This document shows, one piece after another, positions 44,688 through 54,539 of a DNA stretch of 64,000 bases; positions within the stretch are counted from its first letter, which is position 1, and the number at the start of each line of letters is the position of its first letter. This DNA comes from JBGTIS01 sp041745535 (GTDB lineage: Bacteria > Bacteroidota > Bacteroidia > Cytophagales > Cyclobacteriaceae). Where the stretch lies: assembly GCA_041745535.1 (NCBI GenBank), contig JBGTIS010000063.1, forward strand, positions 14,293-78,292, given 5' to 3'. The notes below the pieces were generated by a model that was given only the letters and a program-made list of their open reading frames with translations, searched no databases and had not been told where the DNA came from. Made by a program: the position numbers and the translations under genes.

Positions 44688-47021
44688 ATGAGGAGACTAG
44701 TATTACATGCGATTTTGTGCATTTTCATGTTTTCGTGCAGCCATGAAATTACCACCAATGAGCAACTGCCCCAGGATCTGGTGCGGTTTGTAGATCCAAA
44801 TATAGGAACCGCGCACAGCAGGTGGTTTTTTTATACGCCTGCGTCTCTTCCCTTTGGGATGGCAAAACTAGGCCCATCTACCAATGGTCATTATGGAAAT
44901 AAGTCGGGTTGGGAGGCTGTTGGCTATGATGAGCGCCATACCTCCATCGAAGGGTTTGCCAATGTGCATGAATTTCAGCTTGGGGGTATTGTACTGATGC
45001 CCACTACCGGAGAATTACAAGTACGACCGGGCGAACTTGAAAATCCTGACGCGGGATATCGTTCCCGCTTTAAAAAGGAATCAGAAATTGCCAGGCCGGG
45101 ATATTATAAAGTTTTGCTGGAAGACTATGGCATTACTGCTGAATTAACGGCAGCCAAAAGAGTGGGCTATCACAAATATACTTTTCCCGCTAATAAAAAA
45201 GCCAACATTATTTTCGATATAGGAAACAGGCAGGGGGAAAGCGGCGCCGTACTGGATGCCGAAGTGAAAATAACAGATAACCATACGTTGGAAGGATGGG
45301 TAAAAACTTTTCCGGAGTATGTGAAGAAGTATCAGTCAGACGCGGAAATGCCCATATATTTTGTAGCTACCCTAAACAAGGAAATAGCTGATTTTGGCAT
45401 GTTTCGGAAAGATGCTGTGTTTGCCGGAACAAAAGAGATTCGTGGCGAAGGCGCGGGTTGCTACCTTTCATTTGACACCCCGGAAGCGCTTTCAGTAGAA
45501 GTAAAAGTCGCCATCTCTTTTACATCGGTTGAAAATGCCAGATTGAACCTGGCAGCAGAGTCAGCCATGACTTTTGATGCGGCCAGCGCAAACGCCGCGA
45601 AGATCTGGCAGCACGAATTGAATAAAATTCAGCTAGAGGGCGGCAGGGAAACCGATAAAATTAAATTTTATACCGGCCTCTACCATGCGCTTTTGGGCAG
45701 GGGAATGGCCAATGATGTGAACGGCGCTTATCCTAAAAATGATGGCAGTATCGGGCAATTGCCATTGAATAAAGACGGTACGCCCCAGTTTAATTTTTAT
45801 AATACGGATGCTATTTGGGGGGCTTTCTGGAACTTAACACAACTCTGGGCACTTGCCTGGCCGGAGTATTACAATGATTATGTACAAACACACCTGCAGG
45901 TATATAAAGATGCCGGATGGCTGGGCGATGGTATTGCCAACAGCAGGTATGTGTCGGGTGTGGGAACCAATTTCGTTGGTCTGATCATTGCCGCGGCATA
46001 CAATTGTGGCATCAGAAATTATGACATCAATCTGGCTTATGAAGCCGCGTTGAAAAATGAACTGGATTGGAAAAACAGGCCACTGGGCGCCGGTAAACTG
46101 GATGTGAAGCGCTTTGTGGAACTTGGGTACATTCCACAAGAGGAAAATGGAGCGGAGATTCCTGAAGCCAACGCGTTTTCTGCCTCCCACGTACTGGAGT
46201 ATGCTTTTAGCGCCTATGCGGTAGCCCAGTTTGCCAAAGCCCTGGACCATACCGACGACTATAATAAGCTGATGAAACTGGCCGGTGGCTGGGAGCGATT
46301 ATACGATGAATCCACCGGATTTATTCGACCCAAACGTAAAAACGGTCAGTTTATCGACAATTTTGATCCCTTTGAACCCTGGCGTGGTTTTCAGGAAGGC
46401 AATGCCTGGCAGTATACTTTTTATGTGCCCCATCAGCCGGAAAAACTGATAGAAAAAATGGGAAGAGAACAGTTTAACAGCAGGCTGGATTCTATGTTTA
46501 CGCAATCACGACAAAGCGGATTTGGAGGCGGCAAAGAAATAGACGCGTTTGCCGGTGTAAAAACCATCTATAACCATGGAAATCAGCCCAGCTTGCACAT
46601 TCCCTGGCTATTTAATTTTTCGGGTAAGCCCGAGAGAACACAATATTGGACCCGCGCCATTTGTGACGAATTTTATGGCACCGATGGTATCCATGGCTAC
46701 GGGTATGGGCAAGACGAAGACCAGGGCCAGTTGGGTGCCTGGTATGTAATGGCTTCGATAGGGCTTTTTGATGTGAAAGGCTTAACGGGTGAAAATCCTT
46801 CTTTTCAACTGGGAAGTCCGGCTTTTGATAGCATCATTATCAAATTGAATCAGGATTATTATGCGGGAGATAGTATTGTAATAGATGTAAAAAATAATCA
46901 AGCCGGGAATTATGAGGTGGTATCGGCAAAAATGAATGGCAGAGAGATCAATGTAGTTGATATCTTTTTTAAAGAATTAGTGAAAGGCGCTCACCTCGAA
47001 ATTGTGAAGGCAAACCATTGA
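44688..47021 (+). CDS. GH92-family glycosidase lipoprotein
   Basis: The 777-residue protein has a lipoprotein signal ending CIFMFSCS and begins the GH92 fold at LVRFVDPNIGTAHSRWFFYT with no extra module. Typical elements are GYDERHTSIEGFANVHEFQL, EEDYGITAELTAAKRVGYH-like strand LLEDYGITAELTAAKRVGYH, FYTGLYHALLGRG and the C-terminal YGQDEDQGQLGAWYVMASIG. The usual GNEP-HH motif reads HGNQPSLHIPWLFNFSGKP, again with Gln for Glu. It lies 47 bp after the first GH92 gene and 11 bp before the (alpha/alpha)6 enzyme, so they form one transcript. Probably periplasmic or surface exo-glycosidase. Confidence 0.87.
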   Translation: MRRLVLHAILCIFMFSCSHEITTNEQLPQDLVRFVDPNIGTAHSRWFFYTPASLPFGMAKLGPSTNGHYGNKSGWEAVGYDERHTSIEGFANVHEFQLGGIVLMPTTGELQVRPGELENPDAGYRSRFKKESEIARPGYYKVLLEDYGITAELTAAKRVGYHKYTFPANKKANIIFDIGNRQGESGAVLDAEVKITDNHTLEGWVKTFPEYVKKYQSDAEMPIYFVATLNKEIADFGMFRKDAVFAGTKEIRGEGAGCYLSFDTPEALSVEVKVAISFTSVENARLNLAAESAMTFDAASANAAKIWQHELNKIQLEGGRETDKIKFYTGLYHALLGRGMANDVNGAYPKNDGSIGQLPLNKDGTPQFNFYNTDAIWGAFWNLTQLWALAWPEYYNDYVQTHLQVYKDAGWLGDGIANSRYVSGVGTNFVGLIIAAAYNCGIRNYDINLAYEAALKNELDWKNRPLGAGKLDVKRFVELGYIPQEENGAEIPEANAFSASHVLEYAFSAYAVAQFAKALDHTDDYNKLMKLAGGWERLYDESTGFIRPKRKNGQFIDNFDPFEPWRGFQEGNAWQYTFYVPHQPEKLIEKMGREQFNSRLDSMFTQSRQSGFGGGKEIDAFAGVKTIYNHGNQPSLHIPWLFNFSGKPERTQYWTRAICDEFYGTDGIHGYGYGQDEDQGQLGAWYVMASIGLFDVKGLTGENPSFQLGSPAFDSIIIKLNQDYYAGDSIVIDVKNNQAGNYEVVSAKMNGREINVVDIFFKELVKGAHLEIVKANH

Positions 47022-47032
47022 AAAATAAAAAT

Positions 47033-48334
47033 ATGGATTTAATTACAATAAAAACCAGGTTAAGTTTTCTGTCCATCATTTTACTTTTTTCATGCGCGTC
47101 AGTACCATCCGGAGCACTGAAGAAAAAGATCGCACAAAACGAAAGTTTTCAATTTACTAAAAGGCTGGCGCTGGATGTGGTAAAAACGGGCTTCAATGCC
47201 GGTGATGGGTATGGGGAGGTATGGATTCGCGATTATAATACTTTTATTGAGCTTTCGGCTGAAGTTTTCGACAAGAAAATTTTAGAAGAAAACCTGCTGG
47301 TGTTTTTCAAAATGCAGGGAGAAGATGGTAATATCATCGATGGCTTTATTCCTAAAGAAAAAGCGGTTCAATCTGAAGTGGGGTATGCCTATATTTTTTC
47401 TGATCTGGAACCCCGGTATGCCGGTCATAAAAATACCGTGGAAACCGACCAGGAAACCTCGTTAATGCAATCCGTCTACAAGTATGTGCAGATCACGGGC
47501 GACCGCTCCTTGCTGGATGAAAAAGTGGGAAATAAAACGGTAGCCGAACGCATGGAAGGAGCGATGGAATTCCTGATGAACCACCGATATAATGAACAGT
47601 ACGGCTTACTATGGGGCGCCACCACTGCCGACTGGGGTGATGTACAGCCCGAACATGACTGGGGTGTCTATTTTACTGACGAAACCCATTATGCGCTGGA
47701 TATTTACGACAACGCCATGTTTCTGATTGCCCTGGATAATTTTATGGAACTGGTACCGGCTAAAAAAGCAAAATGGCAACCAGTTTACGATCAGATAAAA
47801 GCCAATTGTCGCAAGCATCTTTGGGATGAGGCTAACCAAAAATTTGTTCCACACATTTATCTCAATGGTTCTCCTTTTCCTGAAGACTTAGACGAAAATG
47901 AAATTTATTACCATGGCGGTACGGCAGTTGCCATTGAAGCCGGCTTGCTTTCAAAAGAAGAAATCAAAGTTTCTCTTCAGAAAATGGTGGATAATGTGAA
48001 AGCTTCGGGGGCCGCTTCCATCGGGCTGACGATGTATCCGCCCTATCCGGCAGGTACCTTTAAAAATAAAAGCATGTACCCGTATGGCTATCAGAATGGT
48101 GGCGACTGGACCTGGTTTGGGGGCCGGATGATTCAGCAACTGGTGAAATATGGTTTTATAGAAGAAGCATATGACCAGCTTCAGCCAATGACGGAGCGGG
48201 TTATGAAAAACAAAGGTTTTTACGAATGGTACTCGGTAAATAACGAACCCCGCGGATCAGGAACTTTTCGTGGCTCAGCGGGAGTGTTGTATCAGGCCAT
48301 TGCGATGTTAGAAAACTATGCCGAAAATGAATGA
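47033..48334 (+). CDS. (Alpha/alpha)6-barrel glycoside hydrolase-like lipoprotein
   Basis: ATG 47033 gives 433 residues with a lipoprotein signal ending ILLFSCAS; an upstream TTG start would overlap the GH92 gene by 4 bp. The sequence is repetitive helix with motifs GDGYGEVWIRDYNTFIELSA, WGATTADWGDVQPEHDWGVY, YALDIYDNAMFLIALDNFME and YGYQNGGDWTWFGGRMIQQL, typical of six-hairpin glycosidases related to amylo-alpha-1,6-glucosidase or GH63/GH15-like enzymes. I cannot assign a CAZy family. Acid residues that could be catalytic are abundant in WGDVQPEHDWG and NGGDW. It ends the first enzyme block of the locus and probably removes a terminal sugar before or after GH92 action. Confidence 0.7.
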   Translation: MDLITIKTRLSFLSIILLFSCASVPSGALKKKIAQNESFQFTKRLALDVVKTGFNAGDGYGEVWIRDYNTFIELSAEVFDKKILEENLLVFFKMQGEDGNIIDGFIPKEKAVQSEVGYAYIFSDLEPRYAGHKNTVETDQETSLMQSVYKYVQITGDRSLLDEKVGNKTVAERMEGAMEFLMNHRYNEQYGLLWGATTADWGDVQPEHDWGVYFTDETHYALDIYDNAMFLIALDNFMELVPAKKAKWQPVYDQIKANCRKHLWDEANQKFVPHIYLNGSPFPEDLDENEIYYHGGTAVAIEAGLLSKEEIKVSLQKMVDNVKASGAASIGLTMYPPYPAGTFKNKSMYPYGYQNGGDWTWFGGRMIQQLVKYGFIEEAYDQLQPMTERVMKNKGFYEWYSVNNEPRGSGTFRGSAGVLYQAIAMLENYAENE

Positions 48335-48461
48335 AGTTAAATAGTTTATAATGGCCTTGCTTAGAAAAATGAGGCTGAGTTTACTATTGATTAATCTGAC
48401 TTTTGAGATAAAGCCTACGCCAGACAAAAGCATTTTTAGAGGGAATTTAAGTAGTTGAGTA

Positions 48462-48600
48462 ATAGTTTTAAGGTATTATCCCCGGATTTATTCCGGCCAC
48501 CGCGGCGCGGGGTCTCCCGCATTCTGCACAGGAGATGCCGGAATTCGGCAAAGCCTCATCCGGCAAGGAATACTTTATTACTTTTGCTCGCCTGCTTAAA
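48462..48600 (-). repeat. Dispersed intergenic repeat, copy B
   Basis: The reverse complement begins TTTAAGCAGGCGAGCAAAAG and ends with TTAAAACTAT, matching the two ends and inner blocks of copy A at 33503-33692 in opposite orientation. Copy B lacks the 15-bp GC-rich tandem. It lies in the 745-bp gene-free region between the hydrolase and susC; apart from this repeat and the operator at 48727 I see nothing coding there. Confidence 0.8.
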
Positions 48601-48726
48601 TGCTGCTTTGGTTAGTATATAAAAATCAAAACCTGGAGAGAATACTAATATTGAAATATTAACTCCGGAATTACCGATAATTTTAAAATTATTTGATTAT
48701 GTAAAGTTTATTCAATACTTTGTCAA

Positions 48727-48748
48727 CATGTTAGTACATATGGACATA
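48727..48748. promoter_or_regulatory. Imperfect GntR operator upstream of susC
   Basis: CATGTTAGTA-CA-TATGGACATA matches the perfect palindrome at 41441-41462 at 16 of 22 positions, conserving the outer ATGTT and ACATA half-sites. It lies 332 bp before the susC ATG, so a long leader or a promoter near here is implied. Confidence 0.55.
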
Positions 48749-49079
48749 ATTCCTGCTCTTCTGGTTAAAATAGCTGATTCTGGTTTACGAAAAAAAAGAT
48801 GATTTTAGCAGGCCATTTGAAATAACTTCTCAGAAACCAACGCCATTTTTATCTTAATAAGTACCTGTTGAATTTTGTGCGAGCCTTCCCGGATTACGAT
48901 TACATGGTGTTTAGGAAATAAAGTGTTGATAAATAGAAAAATCAATACCTGTTATGGAAAAATTAGACAGCTCTTAAACAATAACCAATCCTTTTCCGGA
49001 AGATGGTTGCTTCCATGTGCTGTGAAACGAAATGGCAACCTCCAGGTCAATTTAACTTATTTATAAAACCTTAAAAATT

Positions 49080-52000
49080 ATGAAATGCGAATTACTTCTA
49101 CAAATTCGGTTGATAACCAAATATGCCTTGTATGGCTTGATTTCCCAATGCTTTTTGATTTCTGTGCTATGGGCTGCTGACATCAGTGTGCCCCTGAAGT
49201 ACGGTGCGGATTTAAAAGAAAATAACAGTTACGTTTTACCCGATGTAGCCGAAATCAGTATTTCCGGAAAAGTAACGGATGAAAGTGGCGTTGGCCTTCC
49301 GGGGGTTAGTGTACTGGAACAGGGTACCAACAGAGGTACGGTTACTGACATTGATGGAAATTACGCCCTTAGGGTTGACAACGAGAACAGCATACTGATT
49401 TTTACTTTTGTGGGCTATCTGAAAAAAGAAGTGGCGGTAGGTTCCTCAACTACCATTGATGTGGCCATGGAACTGGATGCCAAGCAACTGGATGAAATTG
49501 TAGTGGTAGGGTATGGTACCCAGAAAAAATCTGAAGTTACCAATGCCGTAGTGCAAACTTCGGGCGCGGAAATCAAGAAGTCACCTGCCATATCATTATC
49601 CAACTCACTAGCGGGTCGAATGGCAGGTGTGTATGTAAACCAAAGGAGTTCGGCGCCGGGTTTTGATGACGCGCAAATACTTGTAAGAGGTTTTAATACG
49701 TACCGCAATAGTTCCGCACTCATCGTTATTGATGGGGTAGCCAATGCGGACCCCGATGGCCTTAATCGGTTGGACCCAAACGATATTGAATCAATTTCAG
49801 TGTTAAAAGACGCCTCAGCCGCTATTTATGGCGCGCAGTCGGCCGGTGGGGTTATACTGGTAACTACCAAACGTGGGGCAATTGGCAAACCGACCTTTAC
49901 CTATACAGGTTCCCAATCGTACCAATCGCCAACTACAAAAGTAAGAACCGCCAATGCGCTGGAGTTTATAGATGTGCTCAACAATAGCCGCGCGTTAGAC
50001 GGCACGGACCCCGACTTTCCCGATGAACTGGTGGCCAAGTATAGAAACGGTGAACTGAGATCAGAGGATTGGTGGGACGCGTTAATAGGCGGCCCGGTTC
50101 CGCAAGGCAGGCATTCCATCACCATGAATGGGGGTACAGAGAAAATAAAGTACTTTACTTCAATAGGAACTGCATCTCAGGGGGGTATTCTGGTTGGGGA
50201 CGACAAAACAAAGCTCAGGCAGTATAATGTTCGAGCTAATTTAGATGTTTCGGTTACGGAAAACTTAAATGTGGGCCTTGACCTGTCGCTGCGGCAAAAG
50301 TATACCCAAACGCCACAAACATCACCTGGGGGTGACCTCCACTTTCTGGCAGTAACCAGTCCGCTTCGGGAAGCTTTTTTAGATGGCGATACCCGTTATC
50401 CTACCGAGGGGTGGTCGCACTTAAACCCGGCTGCCCGGGTGCATAGTCCGGGGTATAGAAAATACACTGCCAATGTTGCCAACGGCACTTTTCGATACAA
50501 ATATGACATACCGTTTGTCGAAGGCTTGTCATTAGATGGTTTTGCTTCCATCGTAAAAACAATCAATTATGATAAATCTTTTAACTATGTGTGGCCTTAT
50601 TTTGAAAAAAATGTGGATGGAGAAATCGTAAAAAAAACCTCCAGGAGCGTAGAGGATATTGGGTTAAGGGAAGATTTTTTGCAAAGCCAGCGAATTACCT
50701 TAAACACCAAGCTTAATTATACCACGACCCTGCAGGAAAATCATAATATCAGCGCCTTTATTGCTTACGAGCAAATGGAATACGATGATAACTATTTCTG
50801 GACACAGCGATTGGGTTTTGACTCGCCACAGATTGATCAGCTTTCCGCGGGGAGCACCAATCGCAGTAACTGGAACAATAACGGTGGCGCCAGTGAATCA
50901 TCGCGGCAGAATTTCTTTGGCCGTGTAACGTATGATTTTAAAGCTAAATACCTTTTCGGATTTAATTTCAGGTACGATGGCTCACCCATATTTCCAAAAG
51001 AAACCCGATGGGGATTTTTCCCGGGCGTTTCCGCCGGATGGGTGCTTTCGGAAGAAGCTTTTATACCGGATTTGTTTAGTAATTTAAAATTAAGGGCATC
51101 ATGGGGACAAACCGGTAACGACCGGGTTGATCCTTTCCAGTACATTGGCATCTTTTCGTATAGTACCGGTACCGTAATTAATGGAAACGATGTGCGCGGT
51201 ATAGCTGCCTCCACTACACCCAATCCGAATATTACCTGGGAAGTATCGGAGAATACCGACATCGGATTGGAATTTGGTTTTCTGGAAGGCAGATTGAATT
51301 TTGAGGTGGATGTTTTCAAAATAAAAACCTCTAATATCCTGGGACAACGACAAGCTTCTATTCCCGGATATACCGGTTTGATTCTGCCCGACGAAAACAT
51401 TGGTGAAATGGAAAATAAAGGCGTTGAGTTCCAGGCTGCTTACCGGCAAAATTTCGGAGAGGTGGTCTTCAGAACCCAGGGAAACATATCCTATAATAAA
51501 AACAAGATCATTTATTTTGATGAAGTACCTCAGGCAGAACCTTATCAGAAACTCGAAGGAATGCCTTTCGGTTCCTCACTGGTGTATAAGGCCATTGGTA
51601 TTTACAGAACACAGGACGACCTGGACAACAATGTGAACTACAACAACGCGAGTTTGGGCGGGTTAATTTTTGCAGACCTTAATGGAGACGGAACTATTGA
51701 CGGTAATGACAGATATAGATTTGATAGCAATGCTTTCCCTAAAATGCAATTCGGATTAAACTTAGGGGCCGACTATAAGGGTTTTGACCTTACTATGTTA
51801 TTCCAGGGTCAGGGGGGAGCCAAATGGCGGTTAGATAATAATTTTGATTCCGGCGCGGGCGGCAACGGACTGGCCTACGTGGCCAACAACAGTTATTCAC
51901 TGGAAAGTATCAATACTGAACTGCCCAGAATTAGACCCACAGGCATAGCCTCGGAGAACAATGATTTCTGGTATCATGAGGTGTCATGGATGCGCTTAAA

Positions 52001-52214
52001 GTCTTTGGAGCTTGGATACAGTCTTCCGCAAGAGGTGCTTTCCCGGGTTAAGGTTAGTGGATTGAGGGTGTATGTGTCCGGCCAGAATTTATTCCTGCTT
52101 TACAATAACCTGAAAGAATTTGGGGCGGGTGACCCGGAATTTACCAACAGTGGAAAAGGCGCGCAATATCCGAATATGCGAACGTTGGGTTTTGGACTTA
52201 ATCTTACTTTCTAA
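49080..52214 (+). CDS. SusC/RagA TonB-dependent transporter of the GH92 locus
   Basis: The 1044-residue outer-membrane protein has an N-terminal signal (CFLISVLWA), a CarboxypepD_reg-like domain at ~60-130 (GKVTDESGVGLPGVSVLEQG), plug (SLAGRMAGVYVNQRS, SVLKDASAAIYGAQSAGGVI) and a barrel ending MRTLGFGLNLTF. In contrast to the transporter at 27.9 kb it has no STN domain, so it does not signal through FecR; control by the local GntR regulator fits. It imports oligosaccharides across the outer membrane with SusD, whose gene begins 8 bp after its stop. Confidence 0.94.
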   Translation: MKCELLLQIRLITKYALYGLISQCFLISVLWAADISVPLKYGADLKENNSYVLPDVAEISISGKVTDESGVGLPGVSVLEQGTNRGTVTDIDGNYALRVDNENSILIFTFVGYLKKEVAVGSSTTIDVAMELDAKQLDEIVVVGYGTQKKSEVTNAVVQTSGAEIKKSPAISLSNSLAGRMAGVYVNQRSSAPGFDDAQILVRGFNTYRNSSALIVIDGVANADPDGLNRLDPNDIESISVLKDASAAIYGAQSAGGVILVTTKRGAIGKPTFTYTGSQSYQSPTTKVRTANALEFIDVLNNSRALDGTDPDFPDELVAKYRNGELRSEDWWDALIGGPVPQGRHSITMNGGTEKIKYFTSIGTASQGGILVGDDKTKLRQYNVRANLDVSVTENLNVGLDLSLRQKYTQTPQTSPGGDLHFLAVTSPLREAFLDGDTRYPTEGWSHLNPAARVHSPGYRKYTANVANGTFRYKYDIPFVEGLSLDGFASIVKTINYDKSFNYVWPYFEKNVDGEIVKKTSRSVEDIGLREDFLQSQRITLNTKLNYTTTLQENHNISAFIAYEQMEYDDNYFWTQRLGFDSPQIDQLSAGSTNRSNWNNNGGASESSRQNFFGRVTYDFKAKYLFGFNFRYDGSPIFPKETRWGFFPGVSAGWVLSEEAFIPDLFSNLKLRASWGQTGNDRVDPFQYIGIFSYSTGTVINGNDVRGIAASTTPNPNITWEVSENTDIGLEFGFLEGRLNFEVDVFKIKTSNILGQRQASIPGYTGLILPDENIGEMENKGVEFQAAYRQNFGEVVFRTQGNISYNKNKIIYFDEVPQAEPYQKLEGMPFGSSLVYKAIGIYRTQDDLDNNVNYNNASLGGLIFADLNGDGTIDGNDRYRFDSNAFPKMQFGLNLGADYKGFDLTMLFQGQGGAKWRLDNNFDSGAGGNGLAYVANNSYSLESINTELPRIRPTGIASENNDFWYHEVSWMRLKSLELGYSLPQEVLSRVKVSGLRVYVSGQNLFLLYNNLKEFGAGDPEFTNSGKGAQYPNMRTLGFGLNLTF

Positions 52215-52221
52215 ATTGAAA

Positions 52222-54072
52222 ATGATGATAAAAATAATATTTAAAAATAGAATAGCCAGATTAGTATGTATCCTGTTGGCCCCGGTTTTTTTCGCTACCT
52301 CCTGTAGCGATGATCTGTTAGACAAACAACCCTTAGATGCCCTTTCAGAGACCAATGTGTTCAATGATCCTGTATTCCTGCAAAATTATGTGTACAACGT
52401 GTACAATGGCATGCGGCCGCATTGGAGACCCGGTACCGGAACCTATATCGGGTTGACAGACCTTGCCGTGGCGCAGGTGGAAACGCACGACCGGGCAGCC
52501 GGCATCCGGGAATATTTAGCGGCAAATATTACGCCGGATAACATCACCAGTTTAACTGATATCTGGAATTATCAGTACGATTATATTAAACGGGCCAATG
52601 TTTTCTTCGAAAAGGTAGAAGTATCTGAAATAGAACAGGAAGTGCTTGACCCGATGCGGGGAGAGGTTCACTTCCTGAGAGCCTGGATGTATTTTGACCT
52701 GTCGCGCCATTTTGGCGGCGTACCCATCATCACGAAAAGCTACAGCCTGGATGATGAATCTTTTGATGTTACCAGAAATTCTTATGAGGAAGTAGGTCAG
52801 TTTGTGATTGATGAATGTGACAATGCCATCGGGTTTCTGGATGGACAAACTGCTAACACTGGTAAAATTACCAAGGAAGCGGCCATGGCGCTGAAAGCAC
52901 GCATGCTGTTGTATATGGCCAGTCCGCTGAATAACCCTTCCAATGACCAGGCGAAATGGCAGGCAGCGGAAGCAGCCACCAAAGCGGTGATTGATGCCGG
53001 ATTTACCCTGCATCCCACCCATGCCGATTTGTTTCTTCAGCCTATTAAAACAGATGAGACTATTTTTGGGAGGTCATTCACCGCGGAAACCAGAATTCCC
53101 GATTGGGGTTACAACTACGATTACTGGCCCAGTGGCTTCGACGCACGGCAAAGGATAAGTCCAACCCAGACTTTTATCAATATGTTTCAAATGGCCAATG
53201 GGGAATATCCGTATTTGGAAGATGGGGTAACGGTAAACCCGGCTTCGGGTTATGATCCACAGGACCCTAACACCAACCGCGACCCGCGCTATTACAGTTA
53301 CATATTGTATCCTGGTGCCGGGCCGGTTAATATTATTGATGGTTCTAAAAGTACCCAGCGGCTGTATGAATACTGGGAAGACGCGAACCCTAATCCCGAT
53401 AACCTGCCGCCGTATCAGAATCCGAATAAGGTAGATCCCCTCAACGGTCAGGACTTATTCGATTTTGGAAGAGACTCAAAAACGTACTGGGTAAAAGGAT
53501 TAACTCCGTTTCACTGGCGGGTACAAACGGGTTACACATTCAGAAAGCTGCTGGACTTTTCCGGTCCACGGGCCAGTTTTGATTTTGACTACAACCAATT
53601 GGTAGTATTTATGAGGCTGGCGGAATTTTATTTGAATTATGCCGAAATTCAGATGGCGCTGGGTAATGAGGATGTGGCACGCGAGTACATTAACAAAGTA
53701 CGGAAGAGAGAATCAGTCAACATGCCGGATATTACAAGCTCCGGCGCTGACCTGGTGCGTGCCTACAGAAATGAACGGGCGGTAGAACTCCACCTGGAAG
53801 ATATGCGCTTCTTCGACCTGATGCGATGGAAAGCCGCGCCGGGTAATGTTGATCTTAATCCGGTTCGGGGCCTTACCAGCGTTACCATGGACTGGACCGG
53901 CGCGGAAGAAGGTGATTTATTAGGAGAACTCGAGTATACCTACGGACCAATAACCTCGGCTGATCCGCGATCTCCGTGGCCTGGTGATTACTATTACTTA
54001 CTGCCTATTCCAAGAGAGGAAATTCAGAGAAGTAACAATAGTATAGAACAAAATCCGGGGTACGACAAATAA
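52222..54072 (+). CDS. SusD/RagB-like lipoprotein of the GH92 locus
   Basis: ATG 52222 (or 52225) is chosen: it gives a lipoprotein signal LLAPVFFATSC and avoids overlap with susC; 616 residues. CSDDLLDKQPLDALSETNVF is the classic SusD start. N-terminal TPR-like helices include VHFLRAWMYFDLSRHFGGVP and the C-terminal part contains RNERAVELHLEDMRFFDLMR, a hallmark of the SusD C-terminal domain. It is a surface glycan-binding lid for the upstream SusC. A 14-bp hairpin follows the stop codon. Confidence 0.95.
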   Translation: MMIKIIFKNRIARLVCILLAPVFFATSCSDDLLDKQPLDALSETNVFNDPVFLQNYVYNVYNGMRPHWRPGTGTYIGLTDLAVAQVETHDRAAGIREYLAANITPDNITSLTDIWNYQYDYIKRANVFFEKVEVSEIEQEVLDPMRGEVHFLRAWMYFDLSRHFGGVPIITKSYSLDDESFDVTRNSYEEVGQFVIDECDNAIGFLDGQTANTGKITKEAAMALKARMLLYMASPLNNPSNDQAKWQAAEAATKAVIDAGFTLHPTHADLFLQPIKTDETIFGRSFTAETRIPDWGYNYDYWPSGFDARQRISPTQTFINMFQMANGEYPYLEDGVTVNPASGYDPQDPNTNRDPRYYSYILYPGAGPVNIIDGSKSTQRLYEYWEDANPNPDNLPPYQNPNKVDPLNGQDLFDFGRDSKTYWVKGLTPFHWRVQTGYTFRKLLDFSGPRASFDFDYNQLVVFMRLAEFYLNYAEIQMALGNEDVAREYINKVRKRESVNMPDITSSGADLVRAYRNERAVELHLEDMRFFDLMRWKAAPGNVDLNPVRGLTSVTMDWTGAEEGDLLGELEYTYGPITSADPRSPWPGDYYYLLPIPREEIQRSNNSIEQNPGYDK

Positions 54073-54091
54073 TAACCCTTTTTATCACAGC

Positions 54092-54134
54092 CATGCAAAT
54101 CCACCCATGCATAGTTATGAGGTGGATTTGCATG
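54092..54134. terminator. 14-bp hairpin after susD
   Basis: CATGCAAATCCACC (54092-54105) pairs perfectly with GGTGGATTTGCATG (54121-54134), with a 15-nt loop. No clear T tract follows, so it may stabilise the susCD mRNA 3' end rather than terminate. Confidence 0.6.
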
Positions 54135-54210
54135 ATGTATTTTACATAGAAATGTTTATGTTTAAATTGATTTTCAATAAGTATAGTGTAAACCAAATAA
54201 TTGAGCATTT

Positions 54211-54453
54211 GTCATGCTGACGGCAGGAAGCATCTTACAAAAGATCGAGTATTTTGAAGCCTGTTCTTCGGTAAGATGCTTCTCTATTGGTCAGCATGCT
54301 CCACGGTAGGTGCGCTACGAAATGATACCGATAGAAAAATTTTGGATAATTTATTTACAGAGTAAATTGTGAGGAATCTGGGCAGCATCTGCTTTGCCAT
54401 CCATTAAATGACTATATGGCAAAGATTCCTTCGCTCTCGCTGCGGAATGACAA
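54211..54453. repeat. REP/MITE-like palindromic element
   Basis: The 243-bp stretch begins GTCATGCTGAC and ends GCGGAATGACAAG. Inside, GTCATGCTGAC-GGCAG-GAAGCATCTTAC (54211-54238) is the inverse of GTAAGATGCTTC-TCTATTG-GTCAGCATG (54271-54298). A second hairpin is built from CTTTGCCAT and ATGGCAAAG around 54390-54425. The phrases resemble short dispersed palindromes common in Bacteroidota intergenic regions. No coding frame. It lies between susD and the FG-GAP gene. Confidence 0.65.
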
Positions 54454-54539
54454 GAAAAGAATACTGGAAAACATAGTTTACAGTGTACTAAAAAGATAAT
54501 AGTTTCAGAACGATTTTATTAGAGCAAAACGAATAGGAT

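Noticed and set aside
46299..46505. Several antisense frames opposite GH92, susC and the FG-GAP gene
   Set aside because: They are short or low-complexity shadows of well-supported genes on the other strand.
48875..49066. Small 63-codon frame before susC
   Set aside because: No signal, domain or good start; it lies in the leader between the operator and susC and reads as random composition.
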